A stretch of DNA of 33,009 bases, from assembly GCA_934553185.1 (NCBI GenBank), contig CAKTFF010000002.1, positions 1 through 33,009 on the forward strand, written 5' to 3'. A program made the position numbers and the translations under genes. The stretch's first letter is position 1, and the number at the start of each line of letters is the position of its first letter. The notes under the pieces are model-generated. The model had not been told where the DNA came from. It did no database searches and saw nothing but the letters and a program-made list of their open reading frames with translations. The stretch is from an uncultured Devosia sp. GTDB lineage: Bacteria; Pseudomonadota; Alphaproteobacteria; Rhizobiales; Devosiaceae. Shown piece by piece: positions 1 through 6,439 of the stretch.

Positions 1-181
1 CCTGTGCGAATGGTTCATCGCCTATAAATCGCCAAAGCGTCTGCCGGCCGCCCGCACAGCGCAGCCGATCACTTGGCAAGGTAAGCCAATCACCACGCCA
101 CGTGAAATGAGCCAGCAGTTCGCTGCCTGGCGCAAGCAGCATGTCGGCGCCCGCAAGGCTCGGGAGGCGGCGGGGCTATGA
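1..181 (+). CDS. C-terminal end of an unidentified phage protein (5'-truncated by window)
   Basis: An open frame starting at base 2 runs without a stop to TGA at 179-181 and gives about 59 residues. It is rich in Arg, Lys and Ala and ends in a basic helical stretch (QQFAAWRKQHVGARKAREAAG). The stop overlaps the ATG of the next gene (ATGA at 178-181), the translational-coupling arrangement used throughout this genome, which supports it being real. I do not recognise the family. Its place directly upstream of a replication-type gene suggests an early/replication operon. The N-terminus lies outside the window. Confidence 0.6.
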   Translation, partial: LCEWFIAYKSPKRLPAARTAQPITWQGKPITTPREMSQQFAAWRKQHVGARKAREAAGL

Positions 182-831
182 CCATTTCGGCGAACACTCT
201 TGGCTTGCTGATGGCTGCCGGGCTTGAAGGCGAAGAGCTGATGGACATCGTTCGGAGCATCGAAGCCGACACAGCGCCTAAAGCCAAGTCGAGTGGGGCC
301 GAGCGCCAGGCCCGCTTCCGGGCACGGCAAAAGGCACAAAACGTTACCAGTTACGTAACGAGTGACGTAACGGAACCGTCACAAGTAACGCCCCTCGCGG
401 GCGTAGATGCTAAACAAAATAAACCACAGATAGCACCAGGTAAGAAAACACCGTCTGGCGACGTTGCTGCTTTTCGAACCGCGCTTTCTGACCTCGATAG
501 CGAACAGCTGGACGAGATGGTCAAGCTTCGCCGAAGCAGGCGGGCTCCGATCACGGGCTATGCCGCAAGACTTTTCGCGAAAGCGGCCAGTGAGTGCGAC
601 CTGTCGATTCCCCAAGCCGCCGATATCTGCATCGAACGAAACTGGCTGACGATCAAGGCCGATTGGCTTCCGAAATCATCACGCGGTTCGCCGCCTGGTC
701 AGCCTTCCGTAGCAGATGGATTTGCCGCCCTCTCCAGAGAAATCGAGAACCGCAATGACCCCAGATACAGCACAAGCGACGAAAGCCCTGGAAGGGTTAT
801 TCCGTACCTACCCAGGGTTCAAGGCGGATGA
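178..831 (+). CDS. Putative phage replication protein (O-like), with iteron-like repeats inside the gene
   Basis: A 217-aa soluble protein whose start is fixed by ATGA overlap with the upstream gene. Residues 38-53 form a basic stretch (GAERQARFRARQKAQ). A Val-Thr-rich linker follows at about 54-70 (NVTSYVTSDVTEPSQVTP). A helical C-terminal domain (about 95-165) has pattern similarities to C-terminal domains of prophage replication proteins (AAFRTALSDLD..., then QAADICIERNWLTIKADW). I infer a role in replication initiation by analogy with lambda O. The Val-Thr linker is encoded by repeated GTAAC/GTTAC motifs, described separately as a candidate origin. The C-terminal coding part overlaps the next gene. 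It could instead be a regulatory DNA-binding protein. Family assignment is by eye only. Confidence 0.55.
   Translation: MTISANTLGLLMAAGLEGEELMDIVRSIEADTAPKAKSSGAERQARFRARQKAQNVTSYVTSDVTEPSQVTPLAGVDAKQNKPQIAPGKKTPSGDVAAFRTALSDLDSEQLDEMVKLRRSRRAPITGYAARLFAKAASECDLSIPQAADICIERNWLTIKADWLPKSSRGSPPGQPSVADGFAALSREIENRNDPRYSTSDESPGRVIPYLPRVQGG
343..450. other. Candidate iteron-type replication origin within the replication gene
   Basis: Five copies of GTAAC or its complement GTTAC lie within 47 bases, starting at 343, 350, 355, 367 and 385. Two are exact ACGTAACG direct repeats at 353-360 and 365-372, 12 bases apart. An A/T-rich stretch follows at 411-450 (the first ten bases are 9/10 A/T) in an otherwise GC-rich region. 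Iterons followed by an A/T-rich unwinding region inside the initiator gene is the known layout of lambdoid origins in gene O. That this is an origin is inference. The repeats may simply reflect a low-complexity Val-Thr linker. Confidence 0.4.
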
Positions 832-1258
832 CCTTGGTGCGACGATCAAGACCTACCTCCATGCGGTTTCGATCTACGAAACGCAGGACGTGATCCAGGG
901 CATTAGCGATTTCATCACCGGCCGGGTGCCAGGGCACAATGCGGCGTTCGCCCCGAGCGCGCCGCAGGTTGGCAGTGCCGTCCGCCGGGCCATGGAGCGC
1001 CGTCTAGAGGCCGAACGGATTAACCGCTTGTCTCTACCTCCCCCGGCCGATGACTTCGTGCAGGATCCGCCGGAGGTTCGCGCCAAGAACCGAGCGCTGA
1101 TGGACGAGCTTGCCAAGTCTCTCGCCAGCTCAATGCAGATGGACGACAGCATCCTTCGCGGCATCCAACAGCGGACCAATGCCCGGTTTGATCCTCCTGC
1201 CTTTACAGCAGCCGACAGCGAGGACGAAGGCGACATGGGCCAATTGGGTGCAGCATGA
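755..1258 (+). CDS. Early phage protein, possible helicase-loader-like partner of the replication protein
   Basis: The frame is open from 716. I chose ATG 755 (MTPDTAQATKALEG), preceded by a GAGAA-like purine stretch, giving 167 aa and a 77-base overlap with the previous gene. The N-terminal half is helical, with Tyr/Leu spacing (YPGFKADDLGATIKTYLHAV). A short motif follows that resembles the part of loader-like phage proteins where a Pro-Ser step precedes a helix (AFAPSAPQVGSAVRRAMERR). The C-terminus is acidic. Position directly after a putative initiator is where lambda P-type loaders sit, but I cannot confirm the family. It ends in an ATGA overlap with the next gene. Confidence 0.5.
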   Translation: MTPDTAQATKALEGLFRTYPGFKADDLGATIKTYLHAVSIYETQDVIQGISDFITGRVPGHNAAFAPSAPQVGSAVRRAMERRLEAERINRLSLPPPADDFVQDPPEVRAKNRALMDELAKSLASSMQMDDSILRGIQQRTNARFDPPAFTAADSEDEGDMGQLGAA

Positions 1259-1458
1259 TCCCCATCGCCCATCAGATAGCCGAAGCCAAGGCATGGGTCG
1301 CTCACGTCCAAACAGATGCAGCGCGGCCCGGAAAGGGGCAGGAGCTCGCTAGGCTACGGCTAGAGCGCTCCCAATCCATTCTGACAACGCTGGAATGGTG
1401 CCGGGACAACACAGATCGCATCAGGGCTTTTGAGGCCAGCAAAGGAGCAAGTGAATGA
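1255..1458 (+). CDS. Small hypothetical phage protein
   Basis: A 67-aa, mostly alpha-helical, charged protein with no membrane segment, rich in Arg, Glu and Ala. It overlaps its upstream neighbour by ATGA (1255-1258) and its downstream neighbour in the same way (1455-1458), so it is translated as part of the early operon. No motif is recognised. The coupling on both sides is the main evidence that it is a gene. Confidence 0.6.
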   Translation: MIPIAHQIAEAKAWVAHVQTDAARPGKGQELARLRLERSQSILTTLEWCRDNTDRIRAFEASKGASE

Positions 1459-1697
1459 GCAACAGGCTCGAAGATGCACAAAGCTACATCGACGGCTTGG
1501 AGATTGCCGAGATGGGTATCCAATTTGCCATGGAGTTTCGAGACGTTTACCCGCGCGGTGTGATCGAACACATGCTGGCTGTCGGCCCAATGCAGTCATT
1601 CATCGGGCTGGCGATCAAGAACGGCCATCTCAGGCCCACGGCCCATCGTCACAACGCTAATGAGGGAGGGGAGAATGAGCGACAGGAAGCTCTTTAA
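1455..1697 (+). CDS. Small hypothetical phage protein
   Basis: An 80-aa soluble protein whose start codon overlaps the previous stop (ATGA at 1455-1458). It has several Met/Gly-containing helical stretches (AEMGIQFAMEFRDVYPRGV). The last 23 bases overlap the next gene in another frame. No family is recognised. It is probably translated from the same message as its neighbours. Confidence 0.55.
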   Translation: MSNRLEDAQSYIDGLEIAEMGIQFAMEFRDVYPRGVIEHMLAVGPMQSFIGLAIKNGHLRPTAHRHNANEGGENERQEAL

Positions 1698-2037
1698 GGT
1701 TTCAGTGCCGTGGTACGTTCGGGTATGGGGCGCTTTTCGAGCCTGGAGGCGCAATCGCAAGATTGTCGCCGCCGCACTGGCGGAAAAGCGCCGCTTCAAG
1801 CACGTCGCCACGGTAGAGCAAAAGACGACTTGGATGGACGCGGGCTACCATTCCCACGAGTACTATACTCTGTGGGAAAACGGGCTAGGTAAACGTCGCT
1901 ACGATTACCGATCGGACAATTGGCTTCTGGATAAGCCGGAGGCGACAAAGGTGTTCAACCACATTGTTCAGCCCTGGCTTACTGGCCGGGTTAGCACATC
2001 CCAGGTTCGAGATTTTGAGCGGCGCCAGAACGCCTAA
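1675..2037 (+). CDS. Hypothetical phage protein, basic and aromatic-rich
   Basis: A 120-aa protein. The open frame begins at 1660, but ATG 1675 is preceded by a strong ribosome-binding site (GAGGGAGGGGA, about 1662-1672) and begins MSDRKLFKVSVPWYVR. The N-terminal 45 residues are strongly basic (AFRAWRRNRKIVAAALAEKRR). The middle is rich in Tyr/Trp/His and the C-terminus is helical. No membrane span or catalytic motif is visible. It is the last gene before the NusG-like gene and has a 35-base gap after it. Confidence 0.6.
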   Translation: MSDRKLFKVSVPWYVRVWGAFRAWRRNRKIVAAALAEKRRFKHVATVEQKTTWMDAGYHSHEYYTLWENGLGKRRYDYRSDNWLLDKPEATKVFNHIVQPWLTGRVSTSQVRDFERRQNA

Positions 2038-2072
2038 ACCACCCTCCAAATTCAATAGGGGCTTTGAACAGA

Positions 2073-2669
2073 ATGGCTGACACTTGGTACATCGTGCAGA
2101 CCAACCCGAACTGTGAGCGCAAAGCCGTCGCTGAAATGCGTAGGGCAGGGTTCCGGGCTCACATGCCGCGCATTGCCCGGGTGCGCCGCCATCATCGCAC
2201 CGGCGAACCCTTGGTGAAGCGCCGGCCGCTGCTTGTGGGCTATGTGTTTATGCGCTTCCCGGGACCGGTCAACTGGTATGCACTTCGCCAGTGCCAGGGC
2301 GTCAAGGGCGTTCTCTACCTCGACGGCAAAGCATACCAGATGCAGCGGGAGACTGTGGCCACAATCATGCGGGCGCAGAGATCGATGGAATACGAGGATG
2401 GCCAGACCAAGGGCGTTCGCCGTGAAATGCGCAAGGGACGCCCAGATGTACGCGCTGCACAGCGTCAAGCCAAGCTAGGGGGAATGCAGCCCGGTCGGCA
2501 TATAACGGCACCAATGAGTGGCGCAGAGCGTGTTCTTGCCCGGGTACTGTCTGTGACGAAGAAAGGCACGGTGAAGGCCGTAGTGTTGGGTGAGGGGAGG
2601 GAGACGCCGGTGGAGTTCACGAACATCGACGCGCTTGAGCCTGTTGACAATCCGGCGATCGCGGCTTAA
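2073..2669 (+). CDS. NusG/RfaH-family transcription elongation (antitermination) protein
   Basis: A 198-aa protein with the NusG N-terminal (NGN) pattern from residue 5: WYIVQTNPNCERKAVAEM, then MPRIARVRRHHRTGEP and the conserved LLVGYVFMRF strand at 53-61. A linker of about 40 residues rich in Arg/Lys leads to a C-terminal KOW-like barrel (about 139-190) ending in VEFTNIDALEPV. NusG paralogues bind the RNA polymerase clamp and keep it elongating; specialised ones (RfaH, LoaP) need an operon-specific nucleic-acid signal. I chose ATG 2073 because it starts just ahead of the conserved WY. A TTG at 2064 is closer to the AGGGG at 2056-2060 and is an alternative. It stands alone between the early genes and a hairpin-rich leader of the late operon, which suggests it is the late-gene regulator. 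Confidence 0.85.
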   Translation: MADTWYIVQTNPNCERKAVAEMRRAGFRAHMPRIARVRRHHRTGEPLVKRRPLLVGYVFMRFPGPVNWYALRQCQGVKGVLYLDGKAYQMQRETVATIMRAQRSMEYEDGQTKGVRREMRKGRPDVRAAQRQAKLGGMQPGRHITAPMSGAERVLARVLSVTKKGTVKAVVLGEGRETPVEFTNIDALEPVDNPAIAA

Positions 2670-2785
2670 ACGTCCTGTAGGACGACCTGTTGTTCAGAGC
2701 GGTTTCGCCGGGCAGGCCCTGTCAAATCCACTTTTGGCGCATTCTTTTCTGCGCCCTGAATTTGCCCGATGGGCATACGTTTCTA

Positions 2786-2840
2786 GGATCGGGAATAATG
2801 TGGCTAAGCCACCCCAGCCCAATAAGCTGGTCCCCGATCC
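2786..2840 (+). ncRNA. Candidate structured RNA element (three-way junction)
   Basis: An 8-bp perfect outer stem, GGATCGGG (2786-2793) with CCCGATCC (2833-2840), encloses two perfect hairpins: GTGGC-TAA-GCCAC (2800-2812) and CCAGC-7nt-GCTGG (2814-2830). The junction strands are 6, 1 and 2 bases long. Eighteen Watson-Crick pairs in 55 bases make a compact Y-shaped fold. It lies 13 bases upstream of a terminator-like hairpin, so it could be the body of a short transcript, an attenuator or an antiterminator recognition RNA. It matches no RNA family that I can name. The strand is inferred from the operon direction. Confidence 0.5.
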
Positions 2841-2853
2841 CGGAGCCAACAAG

Positions 2854-2890
2854 GCCCGCCACGCTTCGGCGCACCCCGGCGGGCTACTTT
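2854..2890 (+). terminator. Terminator-like hairpin after the structured RNA
   Basis: GCCCGCC (2854-2860) pairs with GGCGGGC (2878-2884) across a 17-base loop. TAC and a run of five T follow immediately (2888-2892). The stem is strong, but the loop is long and the T-run is offset by three bases, so termination may be partial. It is placed in the leader where a regulated terminator would be useful. Confidence 0.45.
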
Positions 2891-3207
2891 TTGAGGTGGT
2901 GAGGTAACAAGAAACCTACCGTTCCGGCACCCAAATAAGCCCCTTGCGGAATTGCCAGTAATCGAAGCCTGGCCCGCCTCAATCCCAAGCCCTTTCATAG
3001 GGCAGACATATCGAAGCGGCTGGCCTCGGGCGAACGCTCGCAACCAAACAGCCGGCGGATTGGGCAACGCGGCCCGCTTCGATACCGACATGCAGTTCAA
3101 GTCACGTGGCGCCGCGGGCTTCGAAGGTGGCATCCGCCTTAAAGATGCGAGAAGCGTACTCGGCGCGATATCCGAGCGAAGCGGTGCAAGGCCGCTGCCA
3201 CTTTCCC

Positions 3208-3234
3208 AGCCCACCCTAACCCGGAGGGCTTTTT
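3208..3234 (+). terminator. Terminator-like hairpin immediately upstream of the late operon
   Basis: AGCCC (3208-3212) pairs with GGGCT (3226-3230), with an alternative CCCT/AGGG pairing inside, and TTTTT follows directly (3230-3234). It is 18 bases before the start codon of the first late gene and just before its CGGAGG ribosome-binding site. The stem is short, so it may be a weak terminator or attenuator. Its position fits a site that an antitermination complex must override. Confidence 0.45.
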
Positions 3235-3252
3235 GCATTTCGGAGGTCAGCA

Positions 3253-3666
3253 ATGCTCAGTCTCCGTGAAGAGCGCATGGCCGACCACTTCGTCAAGCGT
3301 CACGTCGAGGGCCTGCCTACAGCTGCCGTGATCCACCAGTTCAACCAGGTTGATAACGGCGATCCGCATGACCACCCATGGAGCTTCACCAGCTTTGTTC
3401 TCCATGGCGGCTACATGGAAGAGGTTTTTGACCGCGAGACTGGCGCCAGCAGGCTCGTAAGCCGCACGGTGGGCGAAAGCTTCTTTGTCCCGGCCACGCA
3501 TATCCATCGCATTGTGCATCTGCCAGAGGGTGAGTGCACCACGATCATTCTCCCAGGTCCTCATGAGCAGACCAGTGGGTTCTATCAGTTCCGCTCAGAC
3601 GGCATGTACCACCGGTTCTGGCATGAGCCAGAGTTCCGGCTGATGGCGCCAGCGAGCGCGGCTTAG
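3253..3666 (+). CDS. Cupin-fold protein
   Basis: A 137-aa protein with both cupin motifs: PHDHPWSFTSFVLHGGYMEE (about 38-57), which supplies the His-x-His and Glu metal ligands, and a second His-containing strand (ATHIHRIVHLPEG, about 81-93). The length matches a single-domain cupin. The start at 3253 has CGGAGG about 8 bases upstream; an internal ATG gives MADHFVKRHVEG as an alternative. Proteins of this pattern occur in several phages with unknown substrates. A metal-dependent enzyme or sugar-binding role is possible. It opens the late operon directly after the structured leader. Confidence 0.7.
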   Translation: MLSLREERMADHFVKRHVEGLPTAAVIHQFNQVDNGDPHDHPWSFTSFVLHGGYMEEVFDRETGASRLVSRTVGESFFVPATHIHRIVHLPEGECTTIILPGPHEQTSGFYQFRSDGMYHRFWHEPEFRLMAPASAA

Positions 3667-3716
3667 TCTTTTGTCCCTGCTGCCGGACGTTGGCAGCGCA
3701 ATCCCATAGGTGGCCC

Positions 3717-4103
3717 GTGGCAACCAAGAGCTATTCCAATATTGATAAGCCGGTGCAGCTTGTCGAGATCGTCAAGGACAATGGCAACGGCACCGGATCA
3801 ACGGGGCCTGTCACTGTAGCATCGGCGGGTATAAACCCGATCGCTCCTGCGCAGCAGATTGTTGAGCCGACCGCGCCGACCGCTCTTTCGGTTCCAGCGA
3901 ACGCCAGGATCGCCATCATTCAGAACACCGGCACGTCGGCCGCTCGCTGGCGGGATGACAGCGGCACCCTCAACACTGCAGCGCCTTTTAATGGCCAGCG
4001 GATCACGGCAGACGCCTTGGTCTATGATGTTCAAGACCTGACGAAGTTCCGGGTTGTACGCGAAGCCGCAGGCGTCACGTTGGAGGTGTTCTACTATGGC
4101 TAG
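3717..4103 (+). CDS. Putative virion protein (beta-rich)
   Basis: A 128-aa protein. I chose GTG 3717 because AGGTGG (3706-3711) lies 5 bases upstream and the protein then begins MATKSYSNIDKPVQLVEI; the frame is open from 3690. The sequence is Thr/Val/Ala-rich with alternating hydrophobics (ANARIAIIQNTGTSAARWRD), typical of small beta-sandwich decoration or baseplate-type proteins. It overlaps the next gene by 8 bases. It is one of a run of small virion-like genes before the terminase. No family is recognised. Confidence 0.55.
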   Translation: MATKSYSNIDKPVQLVEIVKDNGNGTGSTGPVTVASAGINPIAPAQQIVEPTAPTALSVPANARIAIIQNTGTSAARWRDDSGTLNTAAPFNGQRITADALVYDVQDLTKFRVVREAAGVTLEVFYYG

Positions 4104-4467
4104 AATTCGCCTGATGACGCTCTGGATCCCGATCTCGCCCACGAGCGGGACCACGCCGTTCAATATGCCGACTGACCTTCTCAACCGGTCGGACCTGACC
4201 TTTGAGATGTACAATCCCAACCCGTTTGCGTTTGCGCTTGAAGGGACGCCTGCAGGATCGGCTTTTCTGCCTGCGTCGATGCTGACGGCATCGTGGGTGG
4301 TGGACCCGTATGAGCGCACCCCAGACCGCGTGTCCAAGAAGCCTGTGCAACTCGCGGCCCGTGCGGTTAGCACGGCTGGTTGCCCGCTGCCTGATGTGCC
4401 TGGCGGGTTCGATTATTCCAATTCCTATGCCGTGTTGAACTATTTCATTTCTGGCGGGGTGTCGTAA
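4096..4467 (+). CDS. Hypothetical virion-associated protein
   Basis: A 123-aa protein. The frame is open from 4054, but ATG 4096 follows TGGAGGTG (about 4081-4088) and gives MARIRLMTLWIPISPTSG. It is rich in Pro/Asn/aromatics and low in charge, consistent with a structural protein. Its stop codon overlaps the next start (TAATG at 4465-4469). It belongs to a cassette of four small proteins (3717-5278) with similar composition, which suggests parts of one virion substructure. Function unknown. Confidence 0.6.
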   Translation: MARIRLMTLWIPISPTSGTTPFNMPTDLLNRSDLTFEMYNPNPFAFALEGTPAGSAFLPASMLTASWVVDPYERTPDRVSKKPVQLAARAVSTAGCPLPDVPGGFDYSNSYAVLNYFISGGVS

Positions 4468-4871
4468 TGGCTGGTATTGGTCCGCAATCCCGCGCCTGGG
4501 TCCAGAACTACAACGAGGCCGCAACGGCCAGTGCGCTAGTTCCGGTCACCGCGGTGAATACCGCCTCGCTGATCGCCAAGAACAGCCCTGGCAGCTTTTT
4601 CGGCGCAACGGTGGTGAGCAACCCGAGCGGGGCAAGTGCCTATGTGCTGCTGCTCAATCGCACAACGGTGCCCAACTCTGGATCGGCGTTTGTTGCTGTG
4701 GAAATCTTGGGCATGACAGGCTTTCAGGCGGGCGGCATTGCCAGCCTTGCTCCTGACCAGGTGCCCGATCGCTTTACCGTGGGCGCCGTGCTTGTGTGCT
4801 CGACCAGCACCACGACCTATACGCCGCCTACGTCCAACCTGCCGCTCTATCTCAAGGCGAGGGTGATCTGA
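4467..4871 (+). CDS. Hypothetical virion protein (beta-rich, low charge)
   Basis: A 134-aa protein with long alternating hydrophobic/small-residue strands (GASAYVLLLNRTTVPNSGS, TVGAVLVCSTSTTTYTPP) and few charges, as in virion beta-sandwich proteins. The start overlaps the previous stop by one base (TAATG) and the end overlaps the next start (TGATG at 4869-4873), so it is translationally coupled on both sides. No family is recognised. Confidence 0.6.
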   Translation: MAGIGPQSRAWVQNYNEAATASALVPVTAVNTASLIAKNSPGSFFGATVVSNPSGASAYVLLLNRTTVPNSGSAFVAVEILGMTGFQAGGIASLAPDQVPDRFTVGAVLVCSTSTTTYTPPTSNLPLYLKARVI

Positions 4872-5278
4872 TGGACGCTTACGGATCAGCCCCGGCCGGA
4901 AACCCGGAAGCAGCGTTCCTCGACAAGTGGCGGGAAGTCACTGGTGCGACCGATGCGACTGCAGCAGATATGTATGCCGACATTTACGGGCTGGATCAGC
5001 GAGCGGTCATCCAGACCGTGGCAGGCGGAATAGCTGTGTGGACTTTCCCTCGCCCATATCCCGTGGGCAAGGCCCCGATCATCAAGGCGGTGGCGCAGCG
5101 CCCCGCATCGGGTCTGGCCATCGGTTCGTTGATCAACGTCGTCATCGCCCCCGGCTTTCCCACCAATACGGAGTGCCGCTTCGAGGTGCAAACGCTGGCT
5201 CTCGGCGCCTTAAATGTGCTGTCGCTGGCAATCGGCGCGGCAGGCATAAACATCCATGTCGATGCGCGGCTGCCATGA
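4871..5278 (+). CDS. Hypothetical virion protein
   Basis: A 135-aa protein starting at ATG 4871 by TGATG overlap; the open frame extends to 4796 but the coupled start is preferred. The N-terminal third is helical/acidic (AFLDKWREVTGATDATAADM). The remainder is beta-rich and hydrophobic (ASGLAIGSLINVVIAPGFPT), ending in INIHVDARLP. It may be a small fibre or decoration component with the three genes before it. Its stop overlaps a ten-codon ORF (5275-5307). Confidence 0.55.
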   Translation: MDAYGSAPAGNPEAAFLDKWREVTGATDATAADMYADIYGLDQRAVIQTVAGGIAVWTFPRPYPVGKAPIIKAVAQRPASGLAIGSLINVVIAPGFPTNTECRFEVQTLALGALNVLSLAIGAAGINIHVDARLP

Positions 5279-5307
5279 GCTCCTTCGCTATGTGTGAGGC
5301 AGCCTAA
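5275..5307 (+). CDS. Ten-codon micro-ORF bridging two virion genes
   Basis: ATG 5275 overlaps the upstream stop (ATGA at 5275-5278) and reads MSSFAMCEAA. Its TAA (5305-5307) shares its last base with the ATG of the next gene (TAATG). It fills exactly the 28-base gap in a chain of coupled genes. The peptide itself may have no function; the ORF could act as a ribosome relay. Evidence is positional only, so confidence is limited. Confidence 0.35.
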   Translation: MSSFAMCEAA

Positions 5308-6098
5308 TGCCCAGCTATACCTCGCAGCCGTTTCGATACCTTAAGAGCAAGGTGTTACGAGGTGGTGGCGCAGCTGTCACTTCAGACACAGGCGGAGGAG
5401 GGCAGTGGAGCCCATCTTCTCTCGGGCCTTCCCTGCGAGCTTGGTGGAGCGCAGATCGCTTTGACCTAATAACTCTTTTGGGCTCGCAGGTGACGAGTTG
5501 GAAGGACGTTGTTCAGTCGTATGACATGGTACAGGCTATCAGCGCATCGCGGCCGGTATATTCCCAAACCAGCTTTAATGGGGCCCCGGGCCTTTCCTTC
5601 GATGGAACAGACGACGAGCTTACGTTGGCAAGTCAACCGTTCACTGTACCCTGTGAGGTTTGGGTAATTTGCGAACAGGCAGAACCTGCGGCCAATGCCT
5701 CCACCAAGCGCGTCTTCTCGTTCGGTGGAACAGGCAACAATAACTCCATCGGCCTAGTGCGTGATGTCCTCGCCTCAACAAACATCGGCCGGGTTCAGGT
5801 CGGCACGGGAGCCGGCTCAGTGCAGAGCCCCATTTCGACTGCTGCCGACTTCACAGGGCGATGCTTGCAAAGAGCCATCGTGACGACCTCTAATGTGCAG
5901 CACGGCCTTAATGGCATGCTTGGAGTAGCCCAGGCAGTCGTCCCTTCTATAGGCGCTACGCGGGTGCGCGTCGGAGCATCTGTTGCCGGGCTTGGTTATT
6001 GGTTTGGGCAGGTGAGGGATATCCTCATCACTGACATCCTAAGCCCCGAACAAGCAGTTTCTTTTGAAACGTGGGCAATGCCCCGGAGAATGCTCTAA
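5307..6098 (+). CDS. LamG/concanavalin-like virion protein, possible receptor-binding or appendage protein
   Basis: A 263-aa protein. After a Gly/Ser-rich N-terminus (about 18-36) it shows the pattern of a LamG-type beta-sandwich: LRAWWSADRFDLITLLGSQV, VTSWKDV, a GAPGLSFDGTDDELTLASQPF segment, then a C-terminal strand GYWFGQVRDILITDILSPEQ. In phages such domains are found in appendages that bind surface glycans or proteins. The TAATG overlap couples it to the micro-ORF before it, and its own stop overlaps the next gene (TAATG at 6096-6100). It may bind the host surface; this is inference. Confidence 0.6.
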   Translation: MPSYTSQPFRYLKSKVLRGGGAAVTSDTGGGGQWSPSSLGPSLRAWWSADRFDLITLLGSQVTSWKDVVQSYDMVQAISASRPVYSQTSFNGAPGLSFDGTDDELTLASQPFTVPCEVWVICEQAEPAANASTKRVFSFGGTGNNNSIGLVRDVLASTNIGRVQVGTGAGSVQSPISTAADFTGRCLQRAIVTTSNVQHGLNGMLGVAQAVVPSIGATRVRVGASVAGLGYWFGQVRDILITDILSPEQAVSFETWAMPRRML

Positions 6099-6370
6099 TG
6101 GCCAATCGTGTTGTGATTTTCCCTGTCGGCAAGGCCGCTGCGGCCGAAACTTACCGAGCTGGCGTTAACGCCCATTATGCTTCTGCCTTCGAGCCGGGCG
6201 GTCAGTTCGCGTATCTTCGCGAAGATGCGGAAGGGCAGTGGGTGGTTCCTTACTATGGGCCGCCTTGGCGGTTCGATGGCAGCCAAATGTTTGAAGAGCC
6301 CGACGAGTGCGTCGCTTTGCGGGTAGAAGGTGTGCTGCACGACCATGCTGTCTGGGCCGAGGAAGACTGA
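6098..6370 (+). CDS. Small hypothetical phage protein
   Basis: A 90-aa acidic protein starting at ATG 6098 in overlap with the previous stop, MANRVVIFPVGKAAAAETY. It has several aromatic residues (VVPYYGPPWRFDGSQMF) and no membrane segment. It closes the first late gene cassette and a 69-base gap follows before the terminase genes. Function unknown; a small accessory to the LamG-like protein is possible. Confidence 0.55.
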   Translation: MANRVVIFPVGKAAAAETYRAGVNAHYASAFEPGGQFAYLREDAEGQWVVPYYGPPWRFDGSQMFEEPDECVALRVEGVLHDHAVWAEED

Positions 6371-6439
6371 CCAAACACATCCCACGCCACTAAACAACTG
6401 CCTCTTACCAACCCGCAAGGGAGTCAAGCGAGGTAAATC

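Larger units (their letters stand above)
2670..3252 (+). promoter_or_regulatory. 583-bp gene-free structured leader between the NusG-like gene and the late operon
   Basis: I find no convincing coding region here. Several inverted repeats are visible in order: CGTCC/GGACG at 2671-2684, GGCGCA/TGCGCC at 2736-2755, TGCCC/GGGCA at 2763-2775, a three-way-junction fold at 2786-2840, a terminator-like hairpin at 2854-2890, GCCCT/AGGGC at 2989-3003, GCATC/GATGC near 3131-3149, AGCGG/CCGCT at 3180-3196 and a second terminator-like hairpin at 3208-3234. A CGGAGG ribosome-binding site precedes the late operon at 3253. The density of hairpins next to a NusG paralogue suggests a transcription-control leader. 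No clear sigma-70 promoter could be fixed by eye. Confidence 0.6.

Noticed and set aside
2590..2907. Open frames over the three-way-junction region (also 2690-2902)
   Set aside because: Composition is not protein-like and they run through several perfect hairpins.
3060..3130. tRNA-like GTTCAAGTC string near 3095
   Set aside because: No matching acceptor stem or anticodon arm could be built around it.
2952..3269. 105-codon + strand frame in the leader region (TTG start)
   Set aside because: No ribosome-binding site, non-protein-like composition, overlaps the cupin start and crosses the second terminator-like hairpin; structured leader is a better reading.
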